The position numbers and the translations under genes are program-made. Below, in pieces: positions 35,401 to 46,623 of a stretch of 64,000 nt of DNA (position 1 is the first letter of the stretch; each line of letters opens with the position of its first letter). The notes under the pieces were generated by a model that was given only the letters and a program-made list of their open reading frames with translations, had not been told where the DNA came from and did not search any database. The DNA comes from Euglena gracilis (lineage: Eukaryota > Euglenida > Euglenophyceae > Euglenales). The stretch covers positions 61,936,362 through 62,000,361 of the forward strand of contig CP154956.1 in the NCBI GenBank assembly GCA_039621445.1, given 5' to 3'.

Positions 35401-38400
35401 AAGCAATGGTCTGTCCAATGCCCTGGCACCCTGCAGGTTATTGGGGGGGGGTTTAGTTCATTTTAATTTCCAGGCTATACAAAATGGCAAACAAAACCTC
35501 AAAATTGTGCGATAGCGAATGTCATGTTATCCCAAAAATACAAAATCCAAGCAAAATATTCAGATAACTCAGAGAGTTGACCAGGGCGGTCCTTAACAGA
35601 AAAAACAAGCTTCCCGTCCCAGCACAGTCGATGAAAAATTCACAGAAAAAATGGACGAAAAAAACCGCCATATTTTGGCAAAACCGGGTCGACTTTGGGG
35701 GAAAATGTGATTCCTGGCATCGTTGGACCATCGCCCATCCACCCAAAACGGCAAAAAAAATGCGTTTTTCGACTTTTTGATTTTTGCCCCCGTTCGATCG
35801 ATCCCCGGATCGGCCGTTGGCTGTCCCTTTGGCCCAAGGGCGGTCCTTGAGGGCAGTCCTTGAGGGAAAAAAACTTCCTGTCCCTTATGGACCGACCTGG
35901 AGTTGACCGAGGCAGAAACACACATGACACACGACAAACTGGATTTCCTGGTGGGGGTTATATGCTGCCAACCGAGAAGGGGTCCTCAAATATGCCTCTT
36001 TCGCTGCCAGGAGAGTGTAACAAGGCATTTATGGTTCAACAACATCATCGCCAACACATCATTGTTGGCATATGGTGCACAACTATTCTTTTGGTTCTCT
36101 GCAAAATTGTCGACGAATTTTTTCTTTGTTTCCTTCCCCCTTTTACACTTTCAGGTTATGAATTAAGGTTGGTGGTGGCCCATGGGCGAGGTTTACTCAA
36201 TGGAGGTTTGAACGGTACACTGGGTGTTGCAGTTGCACCCTCCAAGGGAGTGCGCACAAACCATTTTGTCGTCTGCAAGACGTGCCTTTCAGAGGGACAC
36301 AGAAAGCAACAGACTGGCCCAGGGCCACCTCCTTGTGCTCCAGGGCGTGGGCCAGCTGTGCGCTGACTTGGGCGGAGTACGACAACTGGTCCTCCAGGGA
36401 CTGCAAAGGGTAGGATTCCAACAATCAACCTCCCCTGTCTTCGCAGTAGGGTAGGATTTCAAGGGGGTTGACATGTGTGGGGGGAATCAAACGTTTTTGG
36501 GGTGGTCTCTACGAACTTTCACTGCCTTCAACTGTAGTCAAATATCAATTTTATACCAATTTCTGATACCCTCAAAAATCTCTGCTTCACCCTGAATTTG
36601 GATGATTGGTTGAACTGGGCATCACTAATTCAACTACTTCAATTGTTTAGTTTAACCATCCTAATTAAATAAGACGCGATAGGACGCGAGATCGGGCAGA
36701 AATGGCCCGGCAGGGAGGGGCACACCATGACGCGCCGGCCCAGGGCGTGCACGAGGTGCTTCTGCTGCCCCAGGAACCGGACGAGGTAGTCGTCCTTCGA
36801 CTGCCCCAGCGTCGCCACCGCGTGGTCGAGGCGGCCCTTGTACTCCTTCAGCATCTCGGGGATGGCATCCAGCTCCAGCCCCTCGGACTCCGCCGCCTCA
36901 AACTCCTCGTCGTCGGAGCCAGAGAGGTGCCGGTGGGTCGGCGAGTCTGGGCGAGCAACTGCGAGGGCGAGGCGTCAGTTAGAGCGACATGGGCATGGAT
37001 GGGCGGCTGGTTCAATCCCCCCCTTCTTGGAAGCGCAGGTCCTCCGCATGGCCCAAAAGAAAGTCCCTCGCCTGCCCCTGAAGGGAGTCCTCCACTGCTG
37101 GCAGACCACTACACCGGTTCAGGAAAACCCCGAAGATCAACCGTAGTCTCACAGGGAGGGCCCAACTGGATGCCCTCTGCCTCCCGCAAAAGGCAAGCAT
37201 ACCAAAATTTGATTTGGGGGGGGTTCAAAGTTTGGCGTTTGTTTCGTGGATTACAACCAGGGCGGTCCTTAGAGAATTTTTTTAAAAAAAGCTCTGCTAT
37301 CCCAGGACATTCAATGAAAATTCAGAGGGAAAATGGCCGGAAATGGCCATATTTTGATAAAAACAGGTCGACATCAGGGGGTAACGTGATTTCTGGCACC
37401 CTTGGACCATCCCCAAACCAGCCAAAAAAAACCTTCAAAAATGGAATTTTTGCCATTTTAATGTCTGACCCCATTTGGGTCCCAGTTCGGCCCTGGTTGG
37501 CGTTTGGTCAGCCCTTGGGCCCGGAGGCGGTCCTTAACGGAAAAAGCAAAATCTTTTCCCTTATGGACAACTAGACCTTGGTTGATTCCTTCCTCATGAA
37601 TGACTCTTTTGCCACACCACAATTGTAACACCAGCAAATAACACACGGGGGCAAAAACCGAAGGGTGCTGAGATTTTGGTCTGTTGGAACTTGGGCACTT
37701 TGCACTGCTGCTTCGTGCAGCTGATAACAGACTGAGTGCAAATGAGTGCAAATGCTAACAAACTGGGGGCATTGCTGCAGGAAAAGGTTCATCCCCCTCC
37801 CCGGCCTTGGCCATGGGACCCCAGGCTAGGGAGCCAACTGTCGGGGGGAGCCAGAGGGGGTAGCAAAGACCCACAAAGATCCCACATGGCACACAACACT
37901 TCAATCATGGCAAAAAAAGCGAACAGGCAGCAGAGCAAGGCCCACCAAGTCGCCGCCACGCTCGGATGGCCTCCATGTGGGACCCGCTGGAGTCCGTGTC
38001 CTCCGGTGCCATGTCCTCATCCTCTTCGATGTCTCCAACAAGACTCCATCCCCGCATGTACATTGCACATTAGCGAGATAAATACAAACTTTTTGGATGA
38101 ACTTGTATGCCATGATGTAACGTTACCAATGCTGGATCACTTCTGTGCAGGCATTTACATATGAAATGCTTCTTTGCCGACCATACTTTGCAGAAATTGT
38201 GTGATGACCTTCCATTGAACTTTAGGGTGCTGTGGCGGATACTTGGATACGTGGAAACTCCACAACGTCCCAACCGATGCAGTGGTCAGAAGGAGCAACA
38301 CAGTGTGACCAAACTGCCCTGGCGAGGCGATGACAATGAGAAAGAGCCCTGCCCGGAAGGCGTCACATCCGCAACGTGGCTGGCCAGGCGTTTGAAGGCC

Positions 38401-41400
38401 GCGGTGGACCGCGACATGCTGAGCTCCAGCTCCGGGGCGGCCCTCCCCCCGGGGCGGGCCGGCCCCGCTGCCGAGGTGGCCGTGGTGGTCAGTGGTGTGG
38501 CCCGGTGGCCCTCCGGGCGGGGCAGGTCCGAGGGGTTCGGTGTTGCGCCGGCAGCCGTCGCTTTGCCGCCACAGCCAAATGCGGGCGGGGGGGGGGAGTG
38601 GGCACCACCACGGGAACCTGCTGCCTTGTGTTTGCCAACCCAGGGGCTGGCACTTGGCCCTGAGTCAAGGCGGCGGTGGTGTCGGAGGGCGGCAGCCCGG
38701 CCAACACGGCGGCAGACCCGGCACGCTTGGACGTGCGGGTGGACCGCCTCGCCCCCGTCGCCCCCGTGAAATCCGTCAAGGCCAGGGCGTCGCTTGACGC
38801 CTAAGGGAGAAGGTTGATCTCAGAGGCTGGAAATTTGGACTAGCTGGAGCCTGGGGTCGAACTGGAACGAGAAATTGGGACTGAAAAAACCCAAAATTAA
38901 CAAAAGATGCAGAAAAAGACTTTGAGCCCAAACTGGAGAATGTTGGAGGTGGGCAATTGGAGCTCAGACTTTTTTTCAACCCATTTTACGCCCGATTTTT
39001 GATCATTTCGAAACCCCAGGAAAATACCTGAATACATTTCATGCATCCAGAGCAGGGGTTTTCTTAAGGACCCCCGGTCATCAAAAAGTGTGCTTTTTGG
39101 ACTTTTGAATTTTGGACCCCGTTCAAGTCCCAGTCTGGCCCTTGGTCGGCCCTTTGGCCGAAAGGGGGGGCGGTCCTTAAGAAAATAAAATAAAAAACTT
39201 TCCTGTCCCTTATGCCGCATGTGCATGGGCGGCATGCACATGCGGCCCCTGTGCATGCCGCACAGGGGCGTGTGCGGCACTGGCACACGCCCCTGCCTGT
39301 GCCAGGGGGGCGCAGGCAGGGGCGCCCCCCTGGGCGCCCCTGCCTGCCCAGGGGGCAGGCAGGGGCGCCCCCTGCCCCTGCCCCCCCTGGGGGCAGGGGC
39401 AGGGGGCGCCCTGCCCCCCAGGGGGGGGCTCCCATCCCGAATTTGGGCTGCTGCTGGATTTGAGCTGCTGGCTGGCTGGACCTCCCCGGGGGATGGGGTC
39501 CCCTCCGGCTTAAGAAAACCCCTGATCCAGAGAGGGAGTAAACTTCATGGATGTGGGAGGAGGGTTCAGGGTTAGGGGGGGAAGGGTCGGCTGGCAGGCC
39601 GACCCCCTTTGGGGGTTGGTCCTCCTCCGCTGTGGCGATGCACTGGTCGAGACGGCGGATGCGACACTGCCCTTGCGCTTGCCGGGGGAGGCCGCGCCTC
39701 GGAGCCCGGCCGGCGCGGGCGAGGGGGCAGCCAGCCGGGCGGACGCCGCGAGGGCGGCGCCCAGCCCGGCGGCAGAGAGCCGTCGGCTGGCGGGGGCGGA
39801 GGGGGCGGCGAGTGCGCCGGGCGCCAGCGAGGGGGCCCGCTGGGACGGGCCGGCGGACGGTGCGGCAAGGAGCTCCGCTGAGGCGGAGGTGAGGCCCGCG
39901 CAGGGGATTTTTCTGGGGACCCGGGGTGTCCTTCTCAGACCAAATACTTCCATCGTCCAAGGCCAAAATTTTTGACACACAATCACTCGACTCATTGCTT
40001 GACATCACAAGAAGGGGAAAAAATGGAAAAAGAGTGGTGGAAAATCAAGTCTTTTTGTGCCTTGCCCTGATCAGTGCAGAAAGAAGTGCACACCCCTTGG
40101 GGTCCGAAACCACATCCTTGAAATGTACAGACCCATGCACTTATAAGGGGGGGTTCACCCACTCATCCCAAACCCCCCCTGCCACCCAGCCACCACCCCT
40201 GGGTCAACAATCTTAAAAAACCTCTGGACCCGCGATGGCGGCGACCCGGCGCCAGGGGGAGGAGGCGGAGGGCGGGCCGCTGGGGGGGAATGCCGCCCCG
40301 GCGGCAGTCGGCCCGCCTGGCAGGAAGCCGCCGAGGGCGGTGGGGGTCGCCGCCGGCCCGCTGCCACCACCCACGCGGCTCATCCAGCAGCAAAGTGCGT
40401 TGAAAGGGCACTCCATGCGACAGTGGGCCAGCCCCGGCGGAAACTCGAGTGTGCGGGCGTGGAGGCGTTGCCCACCACCCCCCGCCCTGGCAGGAGGCCG
40501 CTCGGGTCGGGGGAGTCGCCCGGGGGATCCGCCTGGGGCTGGAGGCTGAGGCCGCCGGGGCCAACGCCTGAACGACGAGCGCCATCAACGGTGCCGTGGA
40601 TGCCGGGCGCTCCGACTCAACGACAGCTGGGCAGGATGCATATCCAGCCCGGCAAAAGGACGGGATTCACACACCTTTCAGATCCCACACCAAGTCCGGC
40701 CGGGACCCGTCATACACAGCCTGCAGGATGACGGACTGGACCTGCAGCCCCGATGGGGCCTCCCTGGGAGAGCCAGGGGCCCCCAGTGCCCCGCCCCGCG
40801 GGCTGTTCGGCGCCGAGGGCTGCCCCAGCTCAGCAACTGTGGGGGGGGGATGGGGGAGGACGCTCCAGCACGGGCTCCGCGGTGGGGACATTGACGAGAC
40901 GCAAACGCCGCGAGAGAGCGGGATTCCGAGGAGAAAAAATATGTCAGACCTGGGGAGGGAGGGTATGCCAAGAATATCCTTCAAAGGCTGTAAACCAGGT
41001 TTTGAATAGTGCTGACCTCTTAATATGCACACCAACCCCATCTTTGATGCCCTATATAAACCGGCTCCCGGAATAGACAATTTTCGATTAAATGTAAGGG
41101 ATTCAGGCCCAAAGCTGGGCGCTGGCGGGTCGAAAAACGCTCGTTTTCGGCTCAAAAACACTTTTTCCGGGTCCGGGAGGCCAAAAAACATGATTCTGGG
41201 CCAATAATTTTTTTCAATTTTTTGTCCTAAAACGGCAGAGTCTGACAGTGGAAAAAGTGTACAAAATGTCCCAAATTGGCCGAAAAACGGCCGTACCTCG
41301 GGCTAGGCGGGGAGTTGCAGGGAAATCAAAATACTGTTAGATAGGGCGTTCCAAGGGCTTCAATTTAGGTCTCCGGACATTTCCTCTGATTTTGCATCAT

Positions 41401-43048
41401 TTTCGAGATATTTTGAAAACATTGATTTTTGGGCCCGAAATGGCAGAGTCCAAAGGGGGGGGGCTTATCCAGGGGGGCAGGCCAATCCTGCCCAGTTTGG
41501 ACCCCTTCGCGCGTGAATAACTCGGGCGTGGCGGGGAGTTGGGGGTCAAACAGAGGTGATTCGGAAACTAGGAATCCAATCGCTCGCGACTGAAAAAAAA
41601 ATTCCAGGAACGGGGCCGGGATCATGGTGATTATCCGCCGGTTCCCGAGGTGGCCCCGACCCGGGGGGGGGGGGGGCGGGGGGGTTTGGACCCCCCCTTT
41701 TCCCCAGGGGTAAGCTTCGCTCTTACCCATAAAGAGATAAGTGCTCAGCGACCCCCCCAAATAAATATAAAGCCCCCCAGGGGGTTTGGTTGCTGCCCAA
41801 ATATAAAGTCCCTCCCTCAATGTAAAGCCGCCAGCGGTGTCCTTCAGGAAAAAGCAGAAACACTTTGGGTGGATACAACAATTTTCCAACAGAATTCCCC
41901 ATTTTGGACAAAGATTGCACATTTTGGGGAAAAAAGAGGTATGAAATCAACTTTGGTTCATAATTGGTTTTCGACTGCATTTGAAGGCCACTAAAATTTG
42001 TGTAGGCCGGTCGGAAAATTTTGATTCCCCCAAACATAAATATCCCCCCTCCAAACATAAAGCCCCCTGAGGGTCTTGAAATCCCACCCAAATACAAAGC
42101 CAGGATGCTTTATATTTGAGGGGGGTTAGTGGAAGACAAGGGAACCAACTCTGTGGACCTGAAGCTGGCAGAACACTCACCACCTCCTTAAACACCCCCA
42201 AACAGCAATCATGGCAAAGCACCAATTATGCGTCAGGAAAACAGCAAACGTTCACATCACAATTGCAAACAACACATCTTTGGGTAGTTTGCCCATCACA
42301 CTCACAAGGTTGCAACCTTTCTGGCTACAATGTGGCTTGCATAATTTTAATCAATCTGGTCCAGAAAAAAATCATAAATGAGAATCAGAATCTTCCCAGA
42401 GTCAAATTGCAAAATCGAAATTCTCACTTCACCTAATATTTTTTGTTCAGACTGTAATCGCTCGCTCGCCAACCCATTGATTAATCAAAAAGAATTGGTT
42501 GCCATTGGCCTATGATTGGGTAGCTGCCCCGTGGTGCATCCTTCAGTTGGGTTGAGCAGAGGTTGACTATCGCACCTTGAGGGCTCAAAATAATGTTGGC
42601 CCTGGCTGAATATTTCGGCCCCCCTGGCCCAAAAAAAATGCTCCTGTGAGCATGTTAATAAGGTTAGACAAATTTTTAAGGTTGGACACCGAAGTTTTCG
42701 GGCAGAACCCAACTATTCTGGGTGGGCCGAATTCATCTGCCGTCAGCCGTGATTGATTTTTGATGAATTAAACAACTGTCTTATTTAAAGCTCAGGTATT
42801 TGGATGCAAGAATTTGGCAGCCTGTCAAGGCACCAGTGGCCATTCAATCTAATTGGCCGACTGCCCAATGACCAGACCGACTGCCATCCCCTCAACTTCT
42901 TTCGGAACAGGGAGAGTCACACACTGCTCAGGCCTGCACGCTGTGCGTAGAGGGACTTCAAGATGGCCCGGTCCAGCTCCGCATAGTCAGGCGCCGCCAA
43001 GGCTGGGGAGGCAGTCGGCGGACTGCCACCTCCCTCCGCCCCCGACAT
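32344..43048 (-). CDS. Gene A: long coiled-coil protein, about 12 exons, unrecognised family
   Basis: Predicted exons: 42925-43048 (ATG at 43046-43048, MSGAEGGGSPPTASPAL), 40675-40836, 39668-39877, 38367-38800, 37946-38021, 36726-36958, 36311-36400, 34911-34980, 34558-34675, 33057-33178, 32835-32954, 32344-32421 (stop). Most joins agree in phase. The surest block is exons 6-7: acidic SGSDDEEFEAAESEG, then helix MLKEYKGRLDHAVATLGQSK and SLEDQLSYSAQVSAQLAHAL. Exons 8-10 are coiled coil (VDSLAEMKLVTVKESQSIQK; AESLQRQLLVLSGRLGRTR). Exon 11 is RLRVFGVEVVKRLQ with a Pro-rich tail. Exon 3 is Ala-rich. Exon 4 has two competing frames around a G10 run. The exon 7 to 8 join is unresolved. A second 3' reading ends at 32156. 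About 610 aa; it resembles centrosomal or scaffold coiled-coil proteins only in composition. Confidence 0.68.
33655..34060 (+). mobile_element. Dispersed element R2, copy 1
   Basis: GGTCGCTGAGCACTTATCCC, TAAGAGCGAAGCTTACCCC, TTTGACCCCCAACTCCCCGC and GGGGTCCAAACTGGG. Reverse copies at 41,450-41,765 and 19,845-20,165. Confidence 0.75.
34061..34165. mobile_element. Fragment of the ATATAAGGACAGG element
   Basis: GATATAAGGACAGGTGGGGG then CCTAAACAGTGGTTCGGTCC, as in the 30.3-kb copy. Confidence 0.7.
34471..34545 (+). CDS. Candidate SGNH/GDSL-like exon, isolated
   Basis: After CCCAGGCAG a plus-strand frame reads HVLVGDSRIRGQLWND. The GDS block followed by a helix resembles block I of SGNH hydrolases, including the esterase domain of some retroelement ORF1 proteins. 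No GTND or DxxH blocks were found nearby. It abuts, antisense, a gene A exon (34558-34675). A chance match is quite possible. Confidence 0.25.
35053..35447. mobile_element. CCAGTCAGTCAC element nested in a CCTGGCAGG element
   Basis: Outer ends GACCTGGCAGGGGGGG and CCTGGCACCCTGCAGGTTATT match the 16.2-kb element. The insert (about 35,117-35,400) has repeated CCAGTCAGTCAC and is bounded by ACCATTGCTTAG and TTAAGCAATGG. A relative of the insert is at 11,830-12,070. Confidence 0.6.
35583..35900 (+). mobile_element. MITE M1, copy 11, near consensus
   Basis: CAGGGCGGTCCTTAACAG at the left, every core motif, tandem GGCGGTCCTTGAGGGCAG, and TTATGGACCGACCTGG at the right. Confidence 0.85.
35988..36270 (+). 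CDS. Candidate plus-strand exon pair
   Basis: An acceptor TCTTTCGCTGCCAG precedes ESVTRHLWFNNIIANTSLLA with donor TATG|GTGCAC. A very strong acceptor (CCCCCTTTTACACTTTCAG, ends 36151) begins YELRLVVAHGRGLLNGGLNG in matching phase. It would be antisense to the intron of gene A. No homology recognised; supported by splice signals only. Confidence 0.25.
37257..37574 (+). mobile_element. MITE M1, copy 12
   Basis: CAGGGCGGTCCTTAGAG at the left; core and internal GGCGGTCCTTAACGG present; right end CCCTTATGGACAACTAG. Confidence 0.8.
39060..39213 (+). mobile_element. MITE M1, copy 13, 3' half
   Basis: Starts in the GACCCCGTTCAAGTCCC region and ends TTTCCTGTCCCTTATGCCGC, directly abutting the nested palindrome array. 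Confidence 0.7.
39225..39425. repeat. Chain of overlapping GC-rich palindromes
   Basis: Successive hairpins in which one stem's arm is reused: GCATGTGC/GCACATGC, then CCCCTGTGC/GCACAGGGG, GTGTGCGGC..GGCACAC, CCCCTGCCTG/CAGGCAGGGG, CCCAGGGGGCAGGC. About 80% GC. Confidence 0.75.
41285..41440. repeat. Copy of the 18.5-kb dispersed unit
   Basis: Shares AATCAAAATACTGTTAGATA, TAGGTCTCCGGACATTTCCT and CGAGATATTTTGAAAACATT with 18,487-18,900. Confidence 0.65.
41450..41765 (-). mobile_element. Dispersed element R2, copy 2
   Basis: Reverse complement of the 33.7-kb copy, including CGCTCGCGACTG and GGTAAGCTTCGCTCTTACCC. Confidence 0.75.
41755..42125 (-). mobile_element. AAATATAAAGCCCC palindromic element, copy 1
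   Basis: Ends CCCCCCAAATAAATATAAAG and GCTTTATATTTGAGGGGGG; interior GGTGTCCTTCAGGAAAAAG and CACTTTGGGTGGATACAAC. Confidence 0.75.
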
Positions 43049-43269
43049 GTGCGTGAGGCGGTGACCGTCACATTGTGCAGAGGGGCCTGGGGCATATCCC
43101 GGTCATGTCATCGGCAGAGATTTGATGAGTGACCCCCGAGGGCACTTCCATCAACACAGCAATCAACATCTGACAATGCACTTTTCAAATCCAATCCTCC
43201 AGGCACAGTGCACACGTTGGTTCCCCAGGGGTGACAAAAATGCAAACACCTGCTGAAAAACAGAGAGAA

Positions 43270-43665
43270 TTAAACCCCCAAATATAAAGCCCCCCCCCCA
43301 GCTTTGTATTTGGACGGGATTTCAAGACCCTCAGAGGGGCTTTATATTTGGGGGGGGCTCAAACGTTTTGAGGTGGCCTCTCTGGCCTGCCCGGCGGCCT
43401 TCAATTGTGGCCAAATACCAAATTTTATAGCAGATTTTCATGTGTGCCACCAATTTTCCCCAAAATGTGCAATTATTATCCAAAATGGAGCATTTCTGGT
43501 GAAAAAAATGTGTATCCACCCAAAATTTTTCGACTTTTTTCCTGAATGGCACCATCGTCTGGCATCAAGTGGGGGGGCTTCATATTTGGGCTGCAAAACC
43601 AATCCCTCTGGGGGGCGGCTTTATATTGGGGGGGGGGGCCTTATATTTGGGGGGTTTAGTGATGT
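43270..43665 (+). mobile_element. AAATATAAAGCCCC element, copy 2
   Basis: Same family in the opposite orientation: CCCCAAATATAAAGCCCCCC at left, CCTTATATTTGGGGGGTTT at right, interior GTGTATCCACCCAAAATTTT. Confidence 0.75.
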
Positions 43666-44117
43666 GCAACAAAAAATAAATTGTTGGTGTTTTTCTTCTT
43701 TTTTCTGCTTTTGTGGCTTTGCTGCGTTTCCAACCTTTCGGAGCAGGCTGTTTTATACCAACCCTGGGAGGGGGAGGGGGGGGTCGGGTCCGGAGTGCCT
43801 GTGAGTGCCTGCCAGGCACTACCCCCCCCCCCTCCCGGGGGGGTCGGATTTCGGCCTGTGCCCAGGCACATTCCTTTGAAAATAGGCCATTTTTGGCTCC
43901 CCGGCGCCAAAGGCGCCGGGGTTGTGCCAGGGCACTTTTGGCCATGTGCCCTACCCCCCCCCCCCCCGGGGGGGCGGATCGGGAGTGACTTGGAGTGCCT
44001 GCCCAGGCAGGCACCCCCCCCCCCCGAGTGGGGTCGGCACCCGACTAAAATACAGCCTGTTTCTCCTGTATCTCCTTTATATAGTACTTTGTTTTTAAGG
44101 CTTTCTTCCTTTTGCAG

Positions 44118-46623
44118 GTGTCCAAATGCAAAAGTCACAGGTAATGCCCACAGGTGACCAAGGAGTCAGCATAAATGCTCTGGGTTGGGCAATTTTGGTT
44201 TTAAATCAAATAGTTAAATAAGTTTTAAGTTTCAGTGTGCAATTAGCTTAAAAAAATTAGTGTGTTCTATTGCTTAAATCAGGCAACAAATTATTGGCGA
44301 AAAAGAAGAAGAGGAACGTATCGATGATGAAGATGGTAATATTTTGGTTGCAACAATCAAGGGGGGAAATGTTTCTTCAGTCAGCTGAGGGAAGAAAAGA
44401 GAGCTGTTGCTCTCCAAAAAAAATTCGAACTCCCGCGTTCGCTTTTCGAAAAAAATGCTGGGTGGAGCGATGTGGCTCTGGACCTATAAACTGGAGCCAA
44501 CCAGGTTTGTCCTTCGCTTTGTCCAATTGTCCTTGTGAGCCGTCAAATGAGTCCCCCCCCCCAATTGTTAACTATCCCTTTTACAATCTGGACAAAAATG
44601 ACGGGAAACAAAAATGAGGGGGGAGTAAATTACGGGGAAGAATGAGAAATTTTAATTTTGGAAAGTTAATGATGATTTAGCTTTCACAAAAAAATGGAGT
44701 GATTGTTCCTTCTTGTGATGAAAATTTTTCCAGATAAAGGCAACTCAAAATTGCAAAAAAAAATGGTTAAAATGGTCTTGTGGGTGTATTTTTGGGGATT
44801 TTTTTCATCACAAAACAGACCCCAAAAGTTGAACACATGTCCCCGACTTTTTGTGTGTGAAAGTTGACTAAGTTGAGTCATTTTTGTCCGGACTGTGTGA
44901 GTCACCCAAAGAACATCATCAAGAACACCGCCCAAATAAATTTCCCATCCCATGAGGGCCATTCTGTCGTTTATTTGTGCAGGGGGTTAATATCCCACAT
45001 TGCAATTTTGTTAGCAGGCAATTTGCAAGTTACACAGATGGTTGCAGTGCCAAACATTCAAGAGCCCCAACTCGGACCATCCCTGATTTGCAGCTCCAGC
45101 TGGAGCTTTTTTCTTGGTTGTGAGGATTTCCACCGGGGAGGTTTTGTGGCAAATTGGCTGTTTAGCAAATGCCAGCAACTGCATCCAAATAGGCGGGGAG
45201 CTGAAATTGGGGAAATGGGGAGCCAATTTTTTTTCCGTCGGCCGGTGCTTCGAGGGAAAGCCCCCAAAAAAGGGGGGGGCTTGGGGTGATTTTCATTTCT
45301 TTTCCAAACCTCGAGAAACTTTGCCACTTTGTTTTTGGTTGCCCAAGCTTGCTGATTAATTTGACATGCTGCATCCCATCTGGGGGCTGCTTGCTGGGGG
45401 GGAAGGGCAGGGTTGAGTTTCGGTCGGCTGAAACAATTCCCCCGAGGTCGAAACAACTTGATTTGCAAATGTCACAGCAATGGGGATGCTCCGATTTGTG
45501 CATTGGCGTCTGTCTTCATAATCTATTTTGATTGACAACTTTCCACGTTCATCGCATTTTCAACAATAATTTTCGTTGTCTGCATTTTCGTTGTCTGCAT
45601 TCCAATTCCACGTGTTCCATCAATGCAAACGCAGTGGATGAGTTTGTAGGCAAGAAATAGTGGAGTGTTTGTGTCAACGTGTCACATCTGCACTGGACAG
45701 GGGCTCTGGAGGCCCTTTATCAAGCTCACTGCATTTTGTCGCAGCTGCCTAAAAGAGGGCTGGCCATCCAAAGGAACTGGCCAGGCCCCTGTGGGGAGCG
45801 CAACGGGTGGTTGGGGGTCAGGAAACAATGGTGAAGTCAGGGCCACTGCGCTGCACGCAATCCGAACACACTTTTTGCGGTTTTGGCGTACCGGGGAACA
45901 GCGCCTTCCCGGGGAGGCACTTCCCACAAAAGATCCTCCCGCAGCCGCGGCAATGGTGCCTGCAGAAAGATGGAGTATATGCACAGACATGGTCGGGGGA
46001 ATGGTCAGGCATTTCTCCAGACCATGTCGTGGCAAATATGGCAAGTCTCCGCCAAAATTCTGGAATGAAAAAAGCTCCATCTTTGTCATTAAACCTCGCC
46101 CCCGCCCAACGGTCAGCAGGATTGCCGGGCGGCCGAAGGGGTGATTAACAGGTGATGAGGATTAGTAAATCAAGGAATTGTTGGTCAAAAGCTGCCCCCA
46201 ATGCGACTCAAAATGGCCCCTGGAACATGATTTTTAACAAACTTGTCAAAATGATATTTTTCATGACACTTGGGAAAAATGAGAACTTCGAAAAATCAGG
46301 TTTTGGGGGTGTTGCAGCCACCACAACTTCCCTGGAAGCCCTCATTTTTCCCCACTGGGGGTGGGCGTTGGGAGGTTGTCCTTTGGTTGCTCAGGTCGAG
46401 GTGGTTTAATTGGCGGGGCTACGAGTGGGGAAATGGGCATCATTTTTTGAGGTGCGTTATAAAAACTTATAAGTTAAAACAACAAAAAAATTCTGCCAAA
46501 ATATCTTCACTATTTGAAACAGTTATTTTGGAAGATTTTTATCCGATTGAGCAAAAATTAAGCCAACTTGAAGGGAAAATTATCCCATCAATGGAACTGC
46601 TTGAAAATCTTTTGACCTCCAAG
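44118..46623 (+). CDS. Gene H: antisense gene with a 23-nt micro-exon, partial
   Basis: Plus-strand exons with strong splice sites: 44118-44140 (acceptor TTCTTCCTTTTGCAG, donor CAG|GTAATG; VSKCKSH), 44283-44335 (QQIIGEKEEEERIDDED, donor G|GTAATA), 44734-44765 (DKGNSKLQKKM), 46474-46623 (50 codons, LFETVILEDFYPIEQKLSQL, donor AAG|GTATAG). All four join in phase. The product is acidic then helical or coiled coil. Both ends are missing. Exon 4 lies inside an intron of gene F, and the last gene F exon (45818-45959) lies inside the intron before H exon 4, so the two genes interleave on opposite strands. H exons are AT-rich, unlike genes A and D. Family not recognised. Confidence 0.5.

Noticed and set aside
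39547-39975. Plus-strand Ala/Gly-rich frame
   Set aside because: Antisense to a gene A exon that has splice sites and matching phase.
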